Positions 44,835 through 54,200 of a DNA stretch of 64,000 nt are shown here, piece after piece. Within the stretch, counting starts at the first letter, position 1; each line of letters begins with the position of its first letter. The translations under genes were made by a program, and so were the position numbers. The stretch spans positions 62,001 through 126,000 of the forward strand of contig JANWVO010000027.1 of the NCBI GenBank assembly GCA_025056865.1, in the 5' to 3' direction. The stretch is from Bryobacteraceae bacterium (GTDB lineage Bacteria; Acidobacteriota; Terriglobia; Bryobacterales; Bryobacteraceae). The notes beneath the pieces were generated by a model. The model was not told the origin of the DNA. It made no database searches and worked only from the letters and a program-made list of their open reading frames with translations.

Positions 44835-45269
44835 ATGGGCACCGATGGCATCCGCGGGTCAGACTGCCCGGGCGGAAGCCTCTGGCGCATCGATGTCCGC
44901 GACGCGAAGGCCGCCGCGAGGCTGGCGTGGCTTGTGCTGAGCCTGGCCGCCGGCTTTGCGCTGGCCGCAGGGCTTCTGCTGCCCGCAAAGACCGTTCTTC
45001 GCCTTGCGGCCCTGCTGGCTGCTCCGGGCGCCCACTCCGCCCCCTGTCTTCTCTGCGGAATGACGCATGCCTGGGTGGCGCTCCGGGCGGGCGACCTTGC
45101 TGGCGCGGCGAAGGCGAATGCGGGGAGCCTGGTTCTGTTTGCGCTTCTGGCAGCGAACAGCGTGGCCGCCGGAGGCGTCGTCTTTTACCGGACGATCCGG
45201 CGCGGGTCCGACCGCTGCCGGCGACTGAAGGAAAACGGCAAGACTGCGATCGGGAGGCATCGATGCTGA
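44835..45269 (+). CDS. DUF2752 membrane protein
   Basis: 144 residues from ATG 44835. Two or three membrane helices flank the family core CLLCGMTHAWVALRAGDLAG with the CxxCGMTHA Cys pair, then AANAG-like polar turn and a hydrophobic helix. Function of DUF2752 is unknown. It overlaps the next small gene by 7 bases, so both are probably expressed together. Confidence 0.75.
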   Translation: MGTDGIRGSDCPGGSLWRIDVRDAKAAARLAWLVLSLAAGFALAAGLLLPAKTVLRLAALLAAPGAHSAPCLLCGMTHAWVALRAGDLAGAAKANAGSLVLFALLAANSVAAGGVVFYRTIRRGSDRCRRLKENGKTAIGRHRC

Positions 45270-45511
45270 CTCTGAGCCTGGTATGGGGCATCCTGGCGGC
45301 GGTAGGCATGATCATCGCGTTTTTCCCGTGCCTGGGCAGCCTGAACTGGCTGAACATCCCCTTTTCGGCGTTGGGTCTGATCTTCAGCATCGTGGCAGTG
45401 GCCACATCGAAGCAGCCGCAGAAAGGGGCGGGCGTGGCGGGCATCGTGTTGTGCGCGCTGGCGATGATCCTTGGGTTGATCCGGCTGGCGTTGGGGGGTG
45501 GAATCCTGTAG
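45263..45511 (+). CDS. Small DUF4190-like membrane protein
   Basis: 82 residues from ATG 45263, with GGGAGG five bases before the start. Two clear helices (GILAAVGMIIAFFPCLG then FSALGLIFSIVAVATS) and a third (AGVAGIVLCALAMILGLIRL) resemble the DUF4190-type three-helix proteins. Function unknown. It overlaps the DUF2752 gene by 7 bases. Confidence 0.7.
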   Translation: MLTLSLVWGILAAVGMIIAFFPCLGSLNWLNIPFSALGLIFSIVAVATSKQPQKGAGVAGIVLCALAMILGLIRLALGGGIL

Positions 45512-45643
45512 GCGCGGCGGATGCCGGCTGGCCGGGCAACGCACCGCCTGGGCAGTGGCGGGCGGCCCGGGCTCCCTCGGGCGGGGCCTCTCCGCAGCCG
45601 CCGGAAATGGAATCCCCGGCCGGGCTCCAGCATCCTTCGAGGT

Positions 45644-46111
45644 ATGGCAGAGCTCAAGGAAGGACTGAAGGCTCCGGATTTCACCCTCGCCAGCGACACG
45701 GGCGAGAAGGTCAAGCTCAGCGCGTTTGCGGACAGGACCGTCGTTCTCTACTTCTACCCGAAGGCCGATACGCCGGGCTGCACAAAGGAAGCGTGCAGCT
45801 TCCGGGATCACCACGCGGAGATTCAGGCCCGCGGCGCGGTGGTGCTGGGCGTGTCTCCCGATGACGTGCCGGCACTGACAAAATTCCGGCAGAAATACAG
45901 CCTGCCATTTCCGCTGCTGGCCGATCCCGACCACAAGGTGGCAGAAAAATACGGCGTGTGGGTGGAAAAGAACATGTATGGGAAGAAAACGATGGGCATC
46001 GAGCGGAGTACATTTGTCATTCACAAGGGGAAAATCGCGAAAATTTTCCGCAAGGTGAAGGTGGACGGGCACACGGAGGAAGTGCTGGAGGCGCTGGGGC
46101 AGCTCGGGTGA
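45644..46111 (+). CDS. bcp: Bcp-type thiol peroxidase (peroxiredoxin)
   Basis: 155 residues from ATG 45644. The peroxidatic site is YPKADTPGCTKEACSFRD, where the first Cys is catalytic and the second, five residues on, is the usual resolving Cys of atypical 2-Cys Bcp proteins. It reduces hydroperoxides with thioredoxin in the cytoplasm. It lies 132 bp downstream of the small membrane gene. Length is normal for the family. Confidence 0.93.
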   Translation: MAELKEGLKAPDFTLASDTGEKVKLSAFADRTVVLYFYPKADTPGCTKEACSFRDHHAEIQARGAVVLGVSPDDVPALTKFRQKYSLPFPLLADPDHKVAEKYGVWVEKNMYGKKTMGIERSTFVIHKGKIAKIFRKVKVDGHTEEVLEALGQLG

Positions 46112-46141
46112 GCCGAGCCGCGGGCGCGGGGTGATTTCCTG

Positions 46142-46179
46142 CCCGCCGCCTGAGGGCGGCGCGGCCGCGCGGCGGGTTT
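46142..46179 (+). terminator. Candidate terminator after bcp
   Basis: CCCGCCGC (46142-46149) pairs with GCGGCGGG (46169-46176), followed by TTTCTGT. The loop is 19 bases and itself GC-rich, so alternative folds exist. Confidence 0.4.
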
Positions 46180-46565
46180 CTGTCAGGAAAGCGGACGGAT
46201 CGCGCCCCCTTTCTGCCTGATCTGCATGCGGCCCTGGCGCGGGCGGGTGGGCAACGGGCTGCTCCCAAGGCTGAAGATGCGGGGCGGCCGGCGTGTGGGA
46301 GAGTGCGCCGGGGCGAACTCTGCGGTTCTGCCGGCAAGAAGCGTGCCGGGATTGCGAAGCGCGGCGGCACGAAACGGCCCGGGGCAGCACGCGGCGGAAT
46401 TCCGGAGCGCGGACGCCGGCCCGGAAGTCTCTGGCGGCAATGTCTGCCTGCCGGGAAAAATCGCGCGGACAGATTGCAGGGATTTGTACGGAATTCGTCT
46501 GCCCGGGAAAGCGGAATTCCTGAGAATGAGCGCAGGAATTCCAGTCATTTTCCAGTGTGAACCGT
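46180..46565. other. Gap between convergent bcp and mutS2 with no gene seen
   Basis: About 390 bases hold no convincing open frame; those present have skewed Arg/Gly/Ser composition and no domain. GGAATTC appears four times (46396, 46490, 46513 and 46535), three of them as the palindrome GGAATTCC. I see no tRNA-like or riboswitch-like fold. Confidence 0.5.
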
Positions 46566-48980
46566 TCAGCTTTCCCGGAGTTCGACGATGGTGGCGCCGG
46601 CGCCGCCTTCGGAAGGGGAAGCCGGGTAGAATTTCTCGACGTGCGGGTGGGCGCGGCACAGCTCGTGCACGGCGCGCTTCAGGATGCCCATGCCGTGGCC
46701 GTGGATGACGCGCACGCGGGTGACGCCGGCGAGGAAGGCCTCGTCGAGAAACTTGTCCACTTCCTCGCGGGCCTCCTCGGCGGTCCTGCCGATGACGTTG
46801 ATTTCGCGCGTGAGCGTGTCCCAACGCGGGCCGGCAGTGAGGGTGACGCCTGCGGGCAGCCGGGCGGCGCCGGGCGCGGGCGGGAGCACTTCGAGGACAT
46901 CCGATACGGCGACCTGCATACGCAGGAATCCGACGTCCACTTCCAGACGCCCGTCCGGCAGGACTTTGCGGACGTGGGCGGGCTGGCTGACATCGCGCAG
47001 CCGGACGCGCGCGCCCTCGCGGAGTTCGGCGGCGGGCGCCGCCGGCGCCGTTTCCGCACCGGGGCGCAGCGCCCGGACGGACTCTTCGAACTCGCGGCGG
47101 ACGCGGGCCGCCTGCCGCAGCGCCTTTTCGGCCTGGCGGCGCTGCTCCGGGGCCGAGAGCACGCTTTCGATGAGCTCCTGGGCCTGCTTTTCGAACTGCT
47201 TGCGCGCCGCCTCGGCGGCGGCTTCGATTTCGCGCAGGCGCGCCTGCTCGCGGCGCTCCATCTTTTCGAGCATCCTGCGTTCGCGCTCTTCGAGCGCAGC
47301 GCGCTGCCGCTCGAGCTCATCGAGGCGTGCCGAGGCTTCGGCGAGCTTCGACTCGAGCTGCGCGAGCATCTGGTTCATCTGGCGGTCGCGCTCGGTCATG
47401 GCCGCGCGGGCGCGTTCGATCAGGCGTTCGGGAAGGCCGAGCCGGGCGGCGATTTCGAGTCCGGCGGACTTGCCTGGCAGGCCGACGTGCATCCGGTAGG
47501 TGGGTTCGAGGGTTTCCTCGTTGAAGCCCATGGCGGCGTTGACAACGCCGGGGGTGGCCGCGCCGAACAGCTTCAGCGCGGGCAGATGGGTGGAGGCGAG
47601 CGTGAAGGCTCCGCGGCGGTGGAAGTCCTCGAGCACGGCGACGCCGAGGGCGCCGCCCTCGTCGGGGTCTGTGGCGCGGCCGAGCTCGTCGAGCAGCACG
47701 AGGGAGCCGGAGGTGGCCAGCGCGATGATCTCCTTGATGCGTTCGATGTGGGCGCTGAAGCTGGAGAGGCTCTGTTCGATGCTCTGGTTGTCGCCGATGT
47801 CAGCGAGCACGTCGTCGAACCAGGGCAGTTCGGCGCGCGCGGCGGGGACGGGGACGCCGCTTTGCGCCATCAGCGCGAGCAGGGCGGCGCATTTCATCGC
47901 CACGGTCTTGCCGCCGGTGTTCGGGCCGCTGATGAGGAGGATGCGGCGGCTGGAGTCGAGCTCGAAGGAGAGCGGCACGACGCGGCGGCGCTGGCGGCGG
48001 AGGATGTCCTCGAGCAGCGGGTGGCGCGCCTCTTCGAGCGCGAAGCGCGGCGATTCGTCGGGCGTGAAGGAAGGAATGGTGCAATCGAAGTCGAGTGCGA
48101 AGCGGGCGCGGGCGAAGGCGAAGTCGAGCGCGGCGAGGGCATCGGCCGCGTCGCGCACTTCGCCGGCATGGCGGCGCAGCGCGGCGGTGAGGTCCCGCAG
48201 GATGCGGTGGATCTCGCGCAGCTCCTCCTCGGCGAGGCGGACGAGTTCGTTGTTCAGCTCGATGGTTTCCAGAGGCTCGAGGAAGAGGGTGTGGCCGCTG
48301 CCGCTGGCGGCATGGACGACGCCGGGGAGGCGGCGGCGCGCGCCGGGGACGATGGGGACGACGAAGCGGTCGTTGCGGATGGTGACGAACTCTTCCTGGA
48401 GCAGCCCGTCCTCGTGGTGGGCCTTGAGGAAGCGCTCGAGCGACTCCTGGATGAGGCGCCGCTGGCGCTCGATGTCGCGGCGGATGCGGGCGAGCTCCGG
48501 GCTGGCATCGTCGGCGAGAGAGCCGTCAGGCAGGATCTTGCCGCTGATTTCGCGCAGGGTGGCGCGGAAGTCGCCGATGCGGGCGGCGCGGGCGGCGAGG
48601 CGCGGGCAAGCGGCGCCGAGCGGCGCGAGCGCCTGGCGGATTTCGGCGGCGCGCTCGAGCAGGACGCCGAGGGCGTGGATTTCGAGCGGCTCGAGGACGG
48701 CGCCCTCGATGCGGAGGCGCGCTTCGGCGGCGGCGACATCCGGCAGGCCGGAGAAACGCAGCGGCGCGGGCGCGGCCCTGCGCCCGGCGGCGGGCTTCTG
48801 CGCTTCGCGCAGCCATGCCATGGCCTCGGCCGCTTCGGCGAGGGCTTCGGAGGCGGCGCTGCGGTCTGGCAGCGGGGCCATCTGCGCGAGCAGGCGCCGG
48901 CCGCCGGGCGATTCCACGTAGCGGCCGAGCAGTTCGCGCATCCGCTCGTATTCGAGCAGTTCGAGGCTGCGCGCGTTCAT
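46566..48980 (-). CDS. mutS2: Endonuclease MutS2
   Basis: 804 residues from ATG 48980. Clamp and lever helices (about residues 1-310) lead to the ATPase with Walker A GPNTGGKTVAMK, LPWFDDVLADIGDNQSIEQS and LLDELGRATDP. A long coiled coil follows, and the C-terminus carries an Smr nuclease domain with VIHGHGMGILKRAV. MutS2 acts in recombination control or rescue of collided ribosomes rather than mismatch repair. The start overlaps the Nudix stop (ATGA). It is the last gene of a four-gene operon. Confidence 0.93.
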   Translation of the reverse strand: MNARSLELLEYERMRELLGRYVESPGGRRLLAQMAPLPDRSAASEALAEAAEAMAWLREAQKPAAGRRAAPAPLRFSGLPDVAAAEARLRIEGAVLEPLEIHALGVLLERAAEIRQALAPLGAACPRLAARAARIGDFRATLREISGKILPDGSLADDASPELARIRRDIERQRRLIQESLERFLKAHHEDGLLQEEFVTIRNDRFVVPIVPGARRRLPGVVHAASGSGHTLFLEPLETIELNNELVRLAEEELREIHRILRDLTAALRRHAGEVRDAADALAALDFAFARARFALDFDCTIPSFTPDESPRFALEEARHPLLEDILRRQRRRVVPLSFELDSSRRILLISGPNTGGKTVAMKCAALLALMAQSGVPVPAARAELPWFDDVLADIGDNQSIEQSLSSFSAHIERIKEIIALATSGSLVLLDELGRATDPDEGGALGVAVLEDFHRRGAFTLASTHLPALKLFGAATPGVVNAAMGFNEETLEPTYRMHVGLPGKSAGLEIAARLGLPERLIERARAAMTERDRQMNQMLAQLESKLAEASARLDELERQRAALEERERRMLEKMERREQARLREIEAAAEAARKQFEKQAQELIESVLSAPEQRRQAEKALRQAARVRREFEESVRALRPGAETAPAAPAAELREGARVRLRDVSQPAHVRKVLPDGRLEVDVGFLRMQVAVSDVLEVLPPAPGAARLPAGVTLTAGPRWDTLTREINVIGRTAEEAREEVDKFLDEAFLAGVTRVRVIHGHGMGILKRAVHELCRAHPHVEKFYPASPSEGGAGATIVELRES

Positions 48981-49432
48981 TCGCTCCACTCCCGCCAGAT
49001 GGCGAGCGCCTTCTCAATCACGGGCGGCGTGCCGGGCGCGACCTGCAAGGAGGGGATGTCGCCGAGGGCGACCCAGCGGGCGTCGGCCACGTCGCTGCCC
49101 CATCGCAGTTCGCCGCCGGCGCGGCGGCAGAGGTAGTCGATGATGACGTAGTGGTATTCGGCGCGGCCGGAGTCGTCCTTGATGATCCGCTCGAAGATGG
49201 CAGCGACGGTGAGCGGCTCAACAATCAGCCCGGTCTCTTCAAGCACCTCGCGCCGCAGCGCCTGGTCGAGGCGCTCGCCGGCTTCGACGAGGCCGCCGGG
49301 CAGCGTCCACCAGCCCTTGAGCGGTTCCTGGCCGCGTTCGATGAGGAGAACGCGGGGACCGTCGAAGACGACGGCGCCGACGCCGATGAGAGGGCGCGGG
49401 GGATAGCGCCGGGGGATGGATTCGCCGCTCAT
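48977..49432 (-). CDS. Nudix hydrolase
   Basis: 151 residues. The Nudix box GGLVEAGERLDQALRREVLE then ETG is complete, with all conserved Glu residues. An ADP-ribose or nucleoside-diphosphate sugar type is possible; the substrate cannot be determined. Both ends overlap neighbours by four bases (SMP-30 protein upstream, mutS2 downstream), so it is translated as part of one operon. Confidence 0.88.
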   Translation of the reverse strand: MSGESIPRRYPPRPLIGVGAVVFDGPRVLLIERGQEPLKGWWTLPGGLVEAGERLDQALRREVLEETGLIVEPLTVAAIFERIIKDDSGRAEYHYVIIDYLCRRAGGELRWGSDVADARWVALGDIPSLQVAPGTPPVIEKALAIWREWSE

Positions 49433-50298
49433 GGTTCTTTCGGGGTCTCAGCACGGCGGGCGATGAAAAAGACGGAGTCGCGGGCGGAGACGAAGATGTC
49501 GCCGGTGGAAGGATGGACGGCGAGGTTGACGGCGCGCTCCGGGATGCGGATCCGCTGCTTCAACTGTCCCCGGGGCGAGTAGATTTCGAGATGCTCGCCG
49601 GCGGCGACGAGCAGGTCGCCGTCCTTCGATGTGCGGACGGCGAGGGGGATGCCGCCGGTGCGCGGCACGAGCACGCGCCCGTTGGATGCGGAGCCGGAGC
49701 GGGCGAGATCGAAGGCGCGGACAAGGCGCTCATCGGCGAAGGTGACGTAGAGGGTGCGCTCGTCCGGCGAGAGGGCGATGCCCGCGGGGCGCGAGTCGCC
49801 GCGCCACACGGCTTCCAGCGGGCCCCTGGGGGGAAGATGGAAGACGCCGTGGAAGGGAAGCTGGCGGCGGTCCTCGGCCGAGCCGAAGGCGGGGTCGGTG
49901 AAGTAGATGTGGTCGTTGGAGCGGATGGCGAGGTCGTTGGGCCCGTTGAGAGGCTTGCCTTCGAACTCGCTGGCGAGCACCGTGAGGCGGCCGTCGTCTT
50001 CGATGCGGACGACGCGGCGGGCATCGGTTTCGCAGATGACCAGACGCCGCCTGGAGTCAAACGCGAGGCCGGCGGCTCCGCCGGACGGCTTGCGGGCCAC
50101 GGCGATGGGCCTGCCCGGAGTGAGGCGCAGGATACGGTCTTCGGGAGGATCGGCGACCAGCAGCGAGCCGTCGGACTCCAGAGCAAGGCCGTCCGCGTAC
50201 CGGAAGCCGGAGGCCATGCGTTGCAGAAGATGCTCGGGCGGCTCCTGCGCGAAGCAGGAGAGCACGGCGGCAGCGAAGGCGAGGCCCAGGCGGCTCAC
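49429..50298 (-). CDS. Secreted SMP-30/gluconolactonase-like beta-propeller
   Basis: 289 residues with signal peptide MSRLGLAFAAAVLSCFAQ. Repeated blades occur: YADGLALESDGSLLVADPPE, GAAGLAFDSRRRLVICETDA, NGPNDLAIRSNDHIYFTDPA, and GIALSPDERTLYVTFADE. The Asn and Asp in GPNDLAI and TDPAFG match metal ligands of SMP-30. The family hydrolyses sugar lactones, but close relatives may only bind ligands. Overlaps the Nudix gene. Confidence 0.8.
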   Translation of the reverse strand: MSRLGLAFAAAVLSCFAQEPPEHLLQRMASGFRYADGLALESDGSLLVADPPEDRILRLTPGRPIAVARKPSGGAAGLAFDSRRRLVICETDARRVVRIEDDGRLTVLASEFEGKPLNGPNDLAIRSNDHIYFTDPAFGSAEDRRQLPFHGVFHLPPRGPLEAVWRGDSRPAGIALSPDERTLYVTFADERLVRAFDLARSGSASNGRVLVPRTGGIPLAVRTSKDGDLLVAAGEHLEIYSPRGQLKQRIRIPERAVNLAVHPSTGDIFVSARDSVFFIARRAETPKEP

Positions 50299-50315
50299 GC
50301 TCTCATTGTAGGCGC

Positions 50316-51056
50316 TCAGCCGTATTCAAAGCCCGCCAGGGCAAAGACGAACTCCGGCCGTTCCTCCACCGGCGGGCCGGAACGCATGCGCACGAGGCGG
50401 CGCACGGGGCGGAAGCCGAGCTCTTCCGCCAGAGCGCATGCGGCGGGGTTGGCTTCGGGAATGTCCCAGAAGGCGGGGCCGCTGATGCCGCAATGGAGGA
50501 GGATGCCGCGCGCCTCACTGGCCGTGCGCGCCGTCACCGGACCGACGTAGGGAGCCACCCGGCCCGGCCGGCAGCAGCCGGTCCTTTCGAGCAGCCGCCG
50601 GCGGTCGGCGCCAAAGGCGAGGCGGTCGAGTTCGAAATCGGGCTGCCAGGGGCGGGCCGCGGCGGCAGGCAAATGGCCCTGCCAGCGTGACACGGCGTAC
50701 TCGGGGAGAAAGCCGAGCCTTTCGTAGACGGGCCGTCCCATCTCCGTGGCGTCGAGGCGGACGGTGCGGATGGAGCGCTGGCGGCAGAAGTCGAGACACC
50801 GGCGCATGAGCGTGGTGGCGAAGCCGCGGCCGCGGTAGCCGGGGAGGGTCAGCACCATGCCGATCCAGGCGAGGTCCGGGCCGTAGGTGATGACGGTGGC
50901 GGAGGCCACGATGCGCCCGTCCTGTTCGATGCCGAAGCAGCCTTCCGGCTCGAGCTCGAGCAGCCGCAGCCAATCCTCTGCCGTCTGGTTCCAGCCGGCG
51001 GCGGTGGAGAGCGCGAGCAGGTCAGGCAGGCGGGAGGAATGGAGCAGGGACGGCAT
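50316..51056 (-). CDS. GNAT-family acetyltransferase, two-domain
   Basis: 246 residues. The acetyl-CoA loop is LPGYRGRGFATTLMRRCLDF, in a domain spanning about residues 10-125. A second, shorter segment (residues about 130-246, with NPAACALAEELGFRPVRRLV) resembles a GNAT-like partner domain, as in YitI-like proteins. Substrate unknown. It is the first gene of the operon that continues to the SMP-30 protein (17 bp gap). Confidence 0.78.
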   Translation of the reverse strand: MPSLLHSSRLPDLLALSTAAGWNQTAEDWLRLLELEPEGCFGIEQDGRIVASATVITYGPDLAWIGMVLTLPGYRGRGFATTLMRRCLDFCRQRSIRTVRLDATEMGRPVYERLGFLPEYAVSRWQGHLPAAAARPWQPDFELDRLAFGADRRRLLERTGCCRPGRVAPYVGPVTARTASEARGILLHCGISGPAFWDIPEANPAACALAEELGFRPVRRLVRMRSGPPVEERPEFVFALAGFEYG

Positions 51057-51089
51057 GAAGCACCAGCCGGCAGCGTACTGACATTTCTA

Positions 51090-51118
51090 TTGACTCGGTC
51101 CTGAGGTCAACATATAGT
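51090..51118 (+). promoter_or_regulatory. Sigma-70 promoter of the TonB receptor gene, with a dyad
   Basis: TTGACT, 17 bases, TATAGT. The spacer and -35 box contain TTGAC (51090-51094) and GTCAA (51106-51110), a repressor-like dyad. The transcript would start near 51125, giving a leader of about 100 bases before ATG 51225. Confidence 0.6.
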
Positions 51119-51224
51119 GATCTTAACCGGGGTGAGAGTTGAAGCGATGCTGGGAGTTGCTTGACAGGGGCTTCTCTCCTACATTCCGGCGTTTCAATCC
51201 CTTACGGAAAAGGAATGTCTTGCG

Positions 51225-54200
51225 ATGCAGCAGATGACGACGAAGCTGAGATCGCGTATGGCGGCCGCCCTGTGCGTTGCGGCCGCATCGATGCTGTCAT
51301 TGGGGATGCCCGCTGCGGCGCAGATCCTCTATGGATCGCTGACCGGGAACGTCACCGATCCGAGCGGCGCCGCCGTAGTGGGTGCGACGGTCACCATTAC
51401 CCAGGTGGAAACCAACCAGAGCCGGACGACAACGACCAACGACGCCGGCATTTATAACTTCCCGACGATTCCGGGCGGCACCTACGAAGTGCGGGTGCAG
51501 GCCCAGGGATTCCGGACGCTGATCCGGAAAGATGTGGTCATCTCGACCAACACGGTCACGCGCGTGGACGTGCAACTGGAGCTGGGCGCGGTGACCGAGT
51601 CGATCCAGGTGACCGGAGAAGCGGCGCTGTTGCAGACCGACCGCGCGGAGGTGCGGCGGGAGCTGCCGACGGTGACGCTGCTGAATACGCCGATTCCTCC
51701 GGGCCGCAATTACCAGCAGCTTTTCAACCTGCTGCCGGGGTTCACGCCGCCGCGCAACGCGCACTCGGTGCCATCGAATCCGTCGCGCGCCCTCCAGTTC
51801 GAGGTGAACGGGACGGTGGCGGCGTCGAACAACATCCGGCTGGACGGCGCCACGCAGTACAACATCTGGCTGCCGCACATTACCGCCTACGTGCCGGCGC
51901 TGGAGTCGATCGAGGCGGTGAACGTGGTGACGAACGCGTTTGATGCCGAGCAGGGCCTGGCGGGCGGCGCGGCGATCAACGTGCAGATCAAGAGCGGCAC
52001 CAATGAGCTGCATGGCTCGGCCTTCTGGTACCACGACAACAACAGGACCAAGGCGCGGCCGTTCTTCCTGCCCTACGACCAGGACAAGCCGAAGCGCGTG
52101 TTCAACCAGAACGGCGGCACCGTGGGCGGACCCATCCGGAAGGACCGGCTGTTCTACTTCCTCAGCTACGAAGGCACCTACGACCGCCAGTTTGCCGGCG
52201 GCCTTTCGACGGTGCCGACGCCGCTGATGAAGAGGGGCGACATGAGCGAGTCGCCGCGGCTGGTCTACGATCCGGACTCGGGCGACAACCAGGGGCGCAA
52301 CCGGATTCCCTTCCCGAACCAGATTGTGCCGGAGTCGCGGTGGGATCCAATTACGAAGAAGCTGCTCCCGCTGCTGCCGAATCCGACCGCGCCCGGGCAG
52401 ATCACGCAGAACTACTACTCCCAGGGCAACTACCTGTTCGACCGGCACACGCTGGACAGCAAGTTCAACTGGAACATCAACGACCGCATGACGTCCTACG
52501 TGCGGTTCAGCTTCCTTGACTACTCGATGACCGCCCCGACGCGCTTCGGCCGGGAGCTGCTGGGTTCGGCGCTGGCGGGCGGCAACCCGGGGCAGGGCTA
52601 CGGCAACACCTACAGCGTGACGGCGGCCTACACCTACACGATTTCGCCGACGTTCGTGATCGACACGAACTTCGGCTACACGCTGATGGACACCAACGTC
52701 GAGCAGTACGGCATCGAGCGCAACATCGGCCAGGAGCTGGGCATTCCGGGCACGAACGGCTCGCGCCGGATCGAAGGCGGCTGGCCAGGCTTCGGCATCA
52801 GCGGCTTTGACACCTTCGGCCTTGCCGACAACTATATGCCGTACTTCCGTCATGACCCGCAGTTCCAGTGGGTGGGCAATGGCAACTGGACGCGGGGCAA
52901 GCACAACATCCGGTTTGGCGCCGAGCTGGGCTGGCAGCACCTGAACCACTCCCAGCCGGAGTTCTACGGCGGCAGTTGGGGCGCGCCGGGCGGATTCGGC
53001 TTCGGCGGCGGCCCGACCACGCTGAACGGCGGCCCGGCTTCCAACCAGTGGAATGCGATGGCGTCGTTCCTGCTGGGCCGCGCCACGCAGATCGGCAAGA
53101 TCTACCAGTGGCCGGACGAGTACTCGACGCGCACGTCGATGCAGAGCCTTTACATCCGCGACCAGTGGCAGGTGAACCGCCGGCTGACGCTGAATTTCGG
53201 CACGCGGTGGAACTACTTCCCGATGCCGACGCGCGCCAACCGGGGCCTGGAGCGCTACTTCTTCCCCGGCGACCCGAACTACGCGGACAGGGTGATGGTG
53301 TGCGGCGTCGGGTCGCTGCCGAAGAACTGCGGCGTGGAGGTGAGCAAGAAGCTGTTCGCTCCCAGCGTCGGCATCGCATACCGCATCAACGACCACACGG
53401 TGCTGCGCACCGGCTACGGCATCAACACGGACCCGTGGAACATCGCCCGCGCGATGCGCACGAACCATCCGCTGCTGACGGCGCAGACCGTGAACGCGCC
53501 GAATGCGTTCTGGTGGGCCGGGCTGCTGAAGGACGGCATCCCGGTGATTTCGCCGCCGGACATCGGCAACGGCATTGTGGACCTGCCGCGCAACGTGGTG
53601 TTCAACACGCTGGACAGCCGGTTCATGCGGGGCTACATCCAGAGCTGGAACTTCACCATTCAGCGGCAGCTTCCGCTGAAGCTGGTGGCGAGCGCCGGCT
53701 ATGTGGCCACGCGGATGACGGGCTTCCTCGGCTACGAGGAGCGCAACTACGGCCTGGTGGGCGGCGGCGCGGCGAGCCGCATCTACTTCCCGCAGACCGG
53801 GCGGAACGTCTCGCTGGCGGTGGTGAACCGGCTGGGCAACAGCGCGTATGATTCGCTTCAGGTGACGCTCGACCGGCGCTTCAGCGAGGGCTTCCTGCTG
53901 AACACCGCCTACACGTGGTCGAAGTGCATCTCGCTGGCCGGGTTCGGCAACAGCGGAGACCGGGTGGAGATCAAGATCCCCGCCTACTACCGGCTGAACC
54001 GGGCGCAGTGCGGCATCCACACGCCGCACCGCTTCACCGCCAACGGCATCTGGCAGCTACCGTTCGGCCAGGGCAAGCGCTGGGCGCAGAGCGGCGCGGC
54101 GGCGGTGATTCTCGGCGGCTGGCAGATCAACGGCGCGCTGATGCTGCAAAGCGGCAACCCGTTCACGGTGAGCTCTTCGGGCGCCTCGCTGAATGCGCCA

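Noticed and set aside
46183-46824. A 213-codon minus-strand open frame across the mutS2 end and the gap
   Set aside because: It overlaps the Smr domain of mutS2 in another frame and its remainder is low-complexity.
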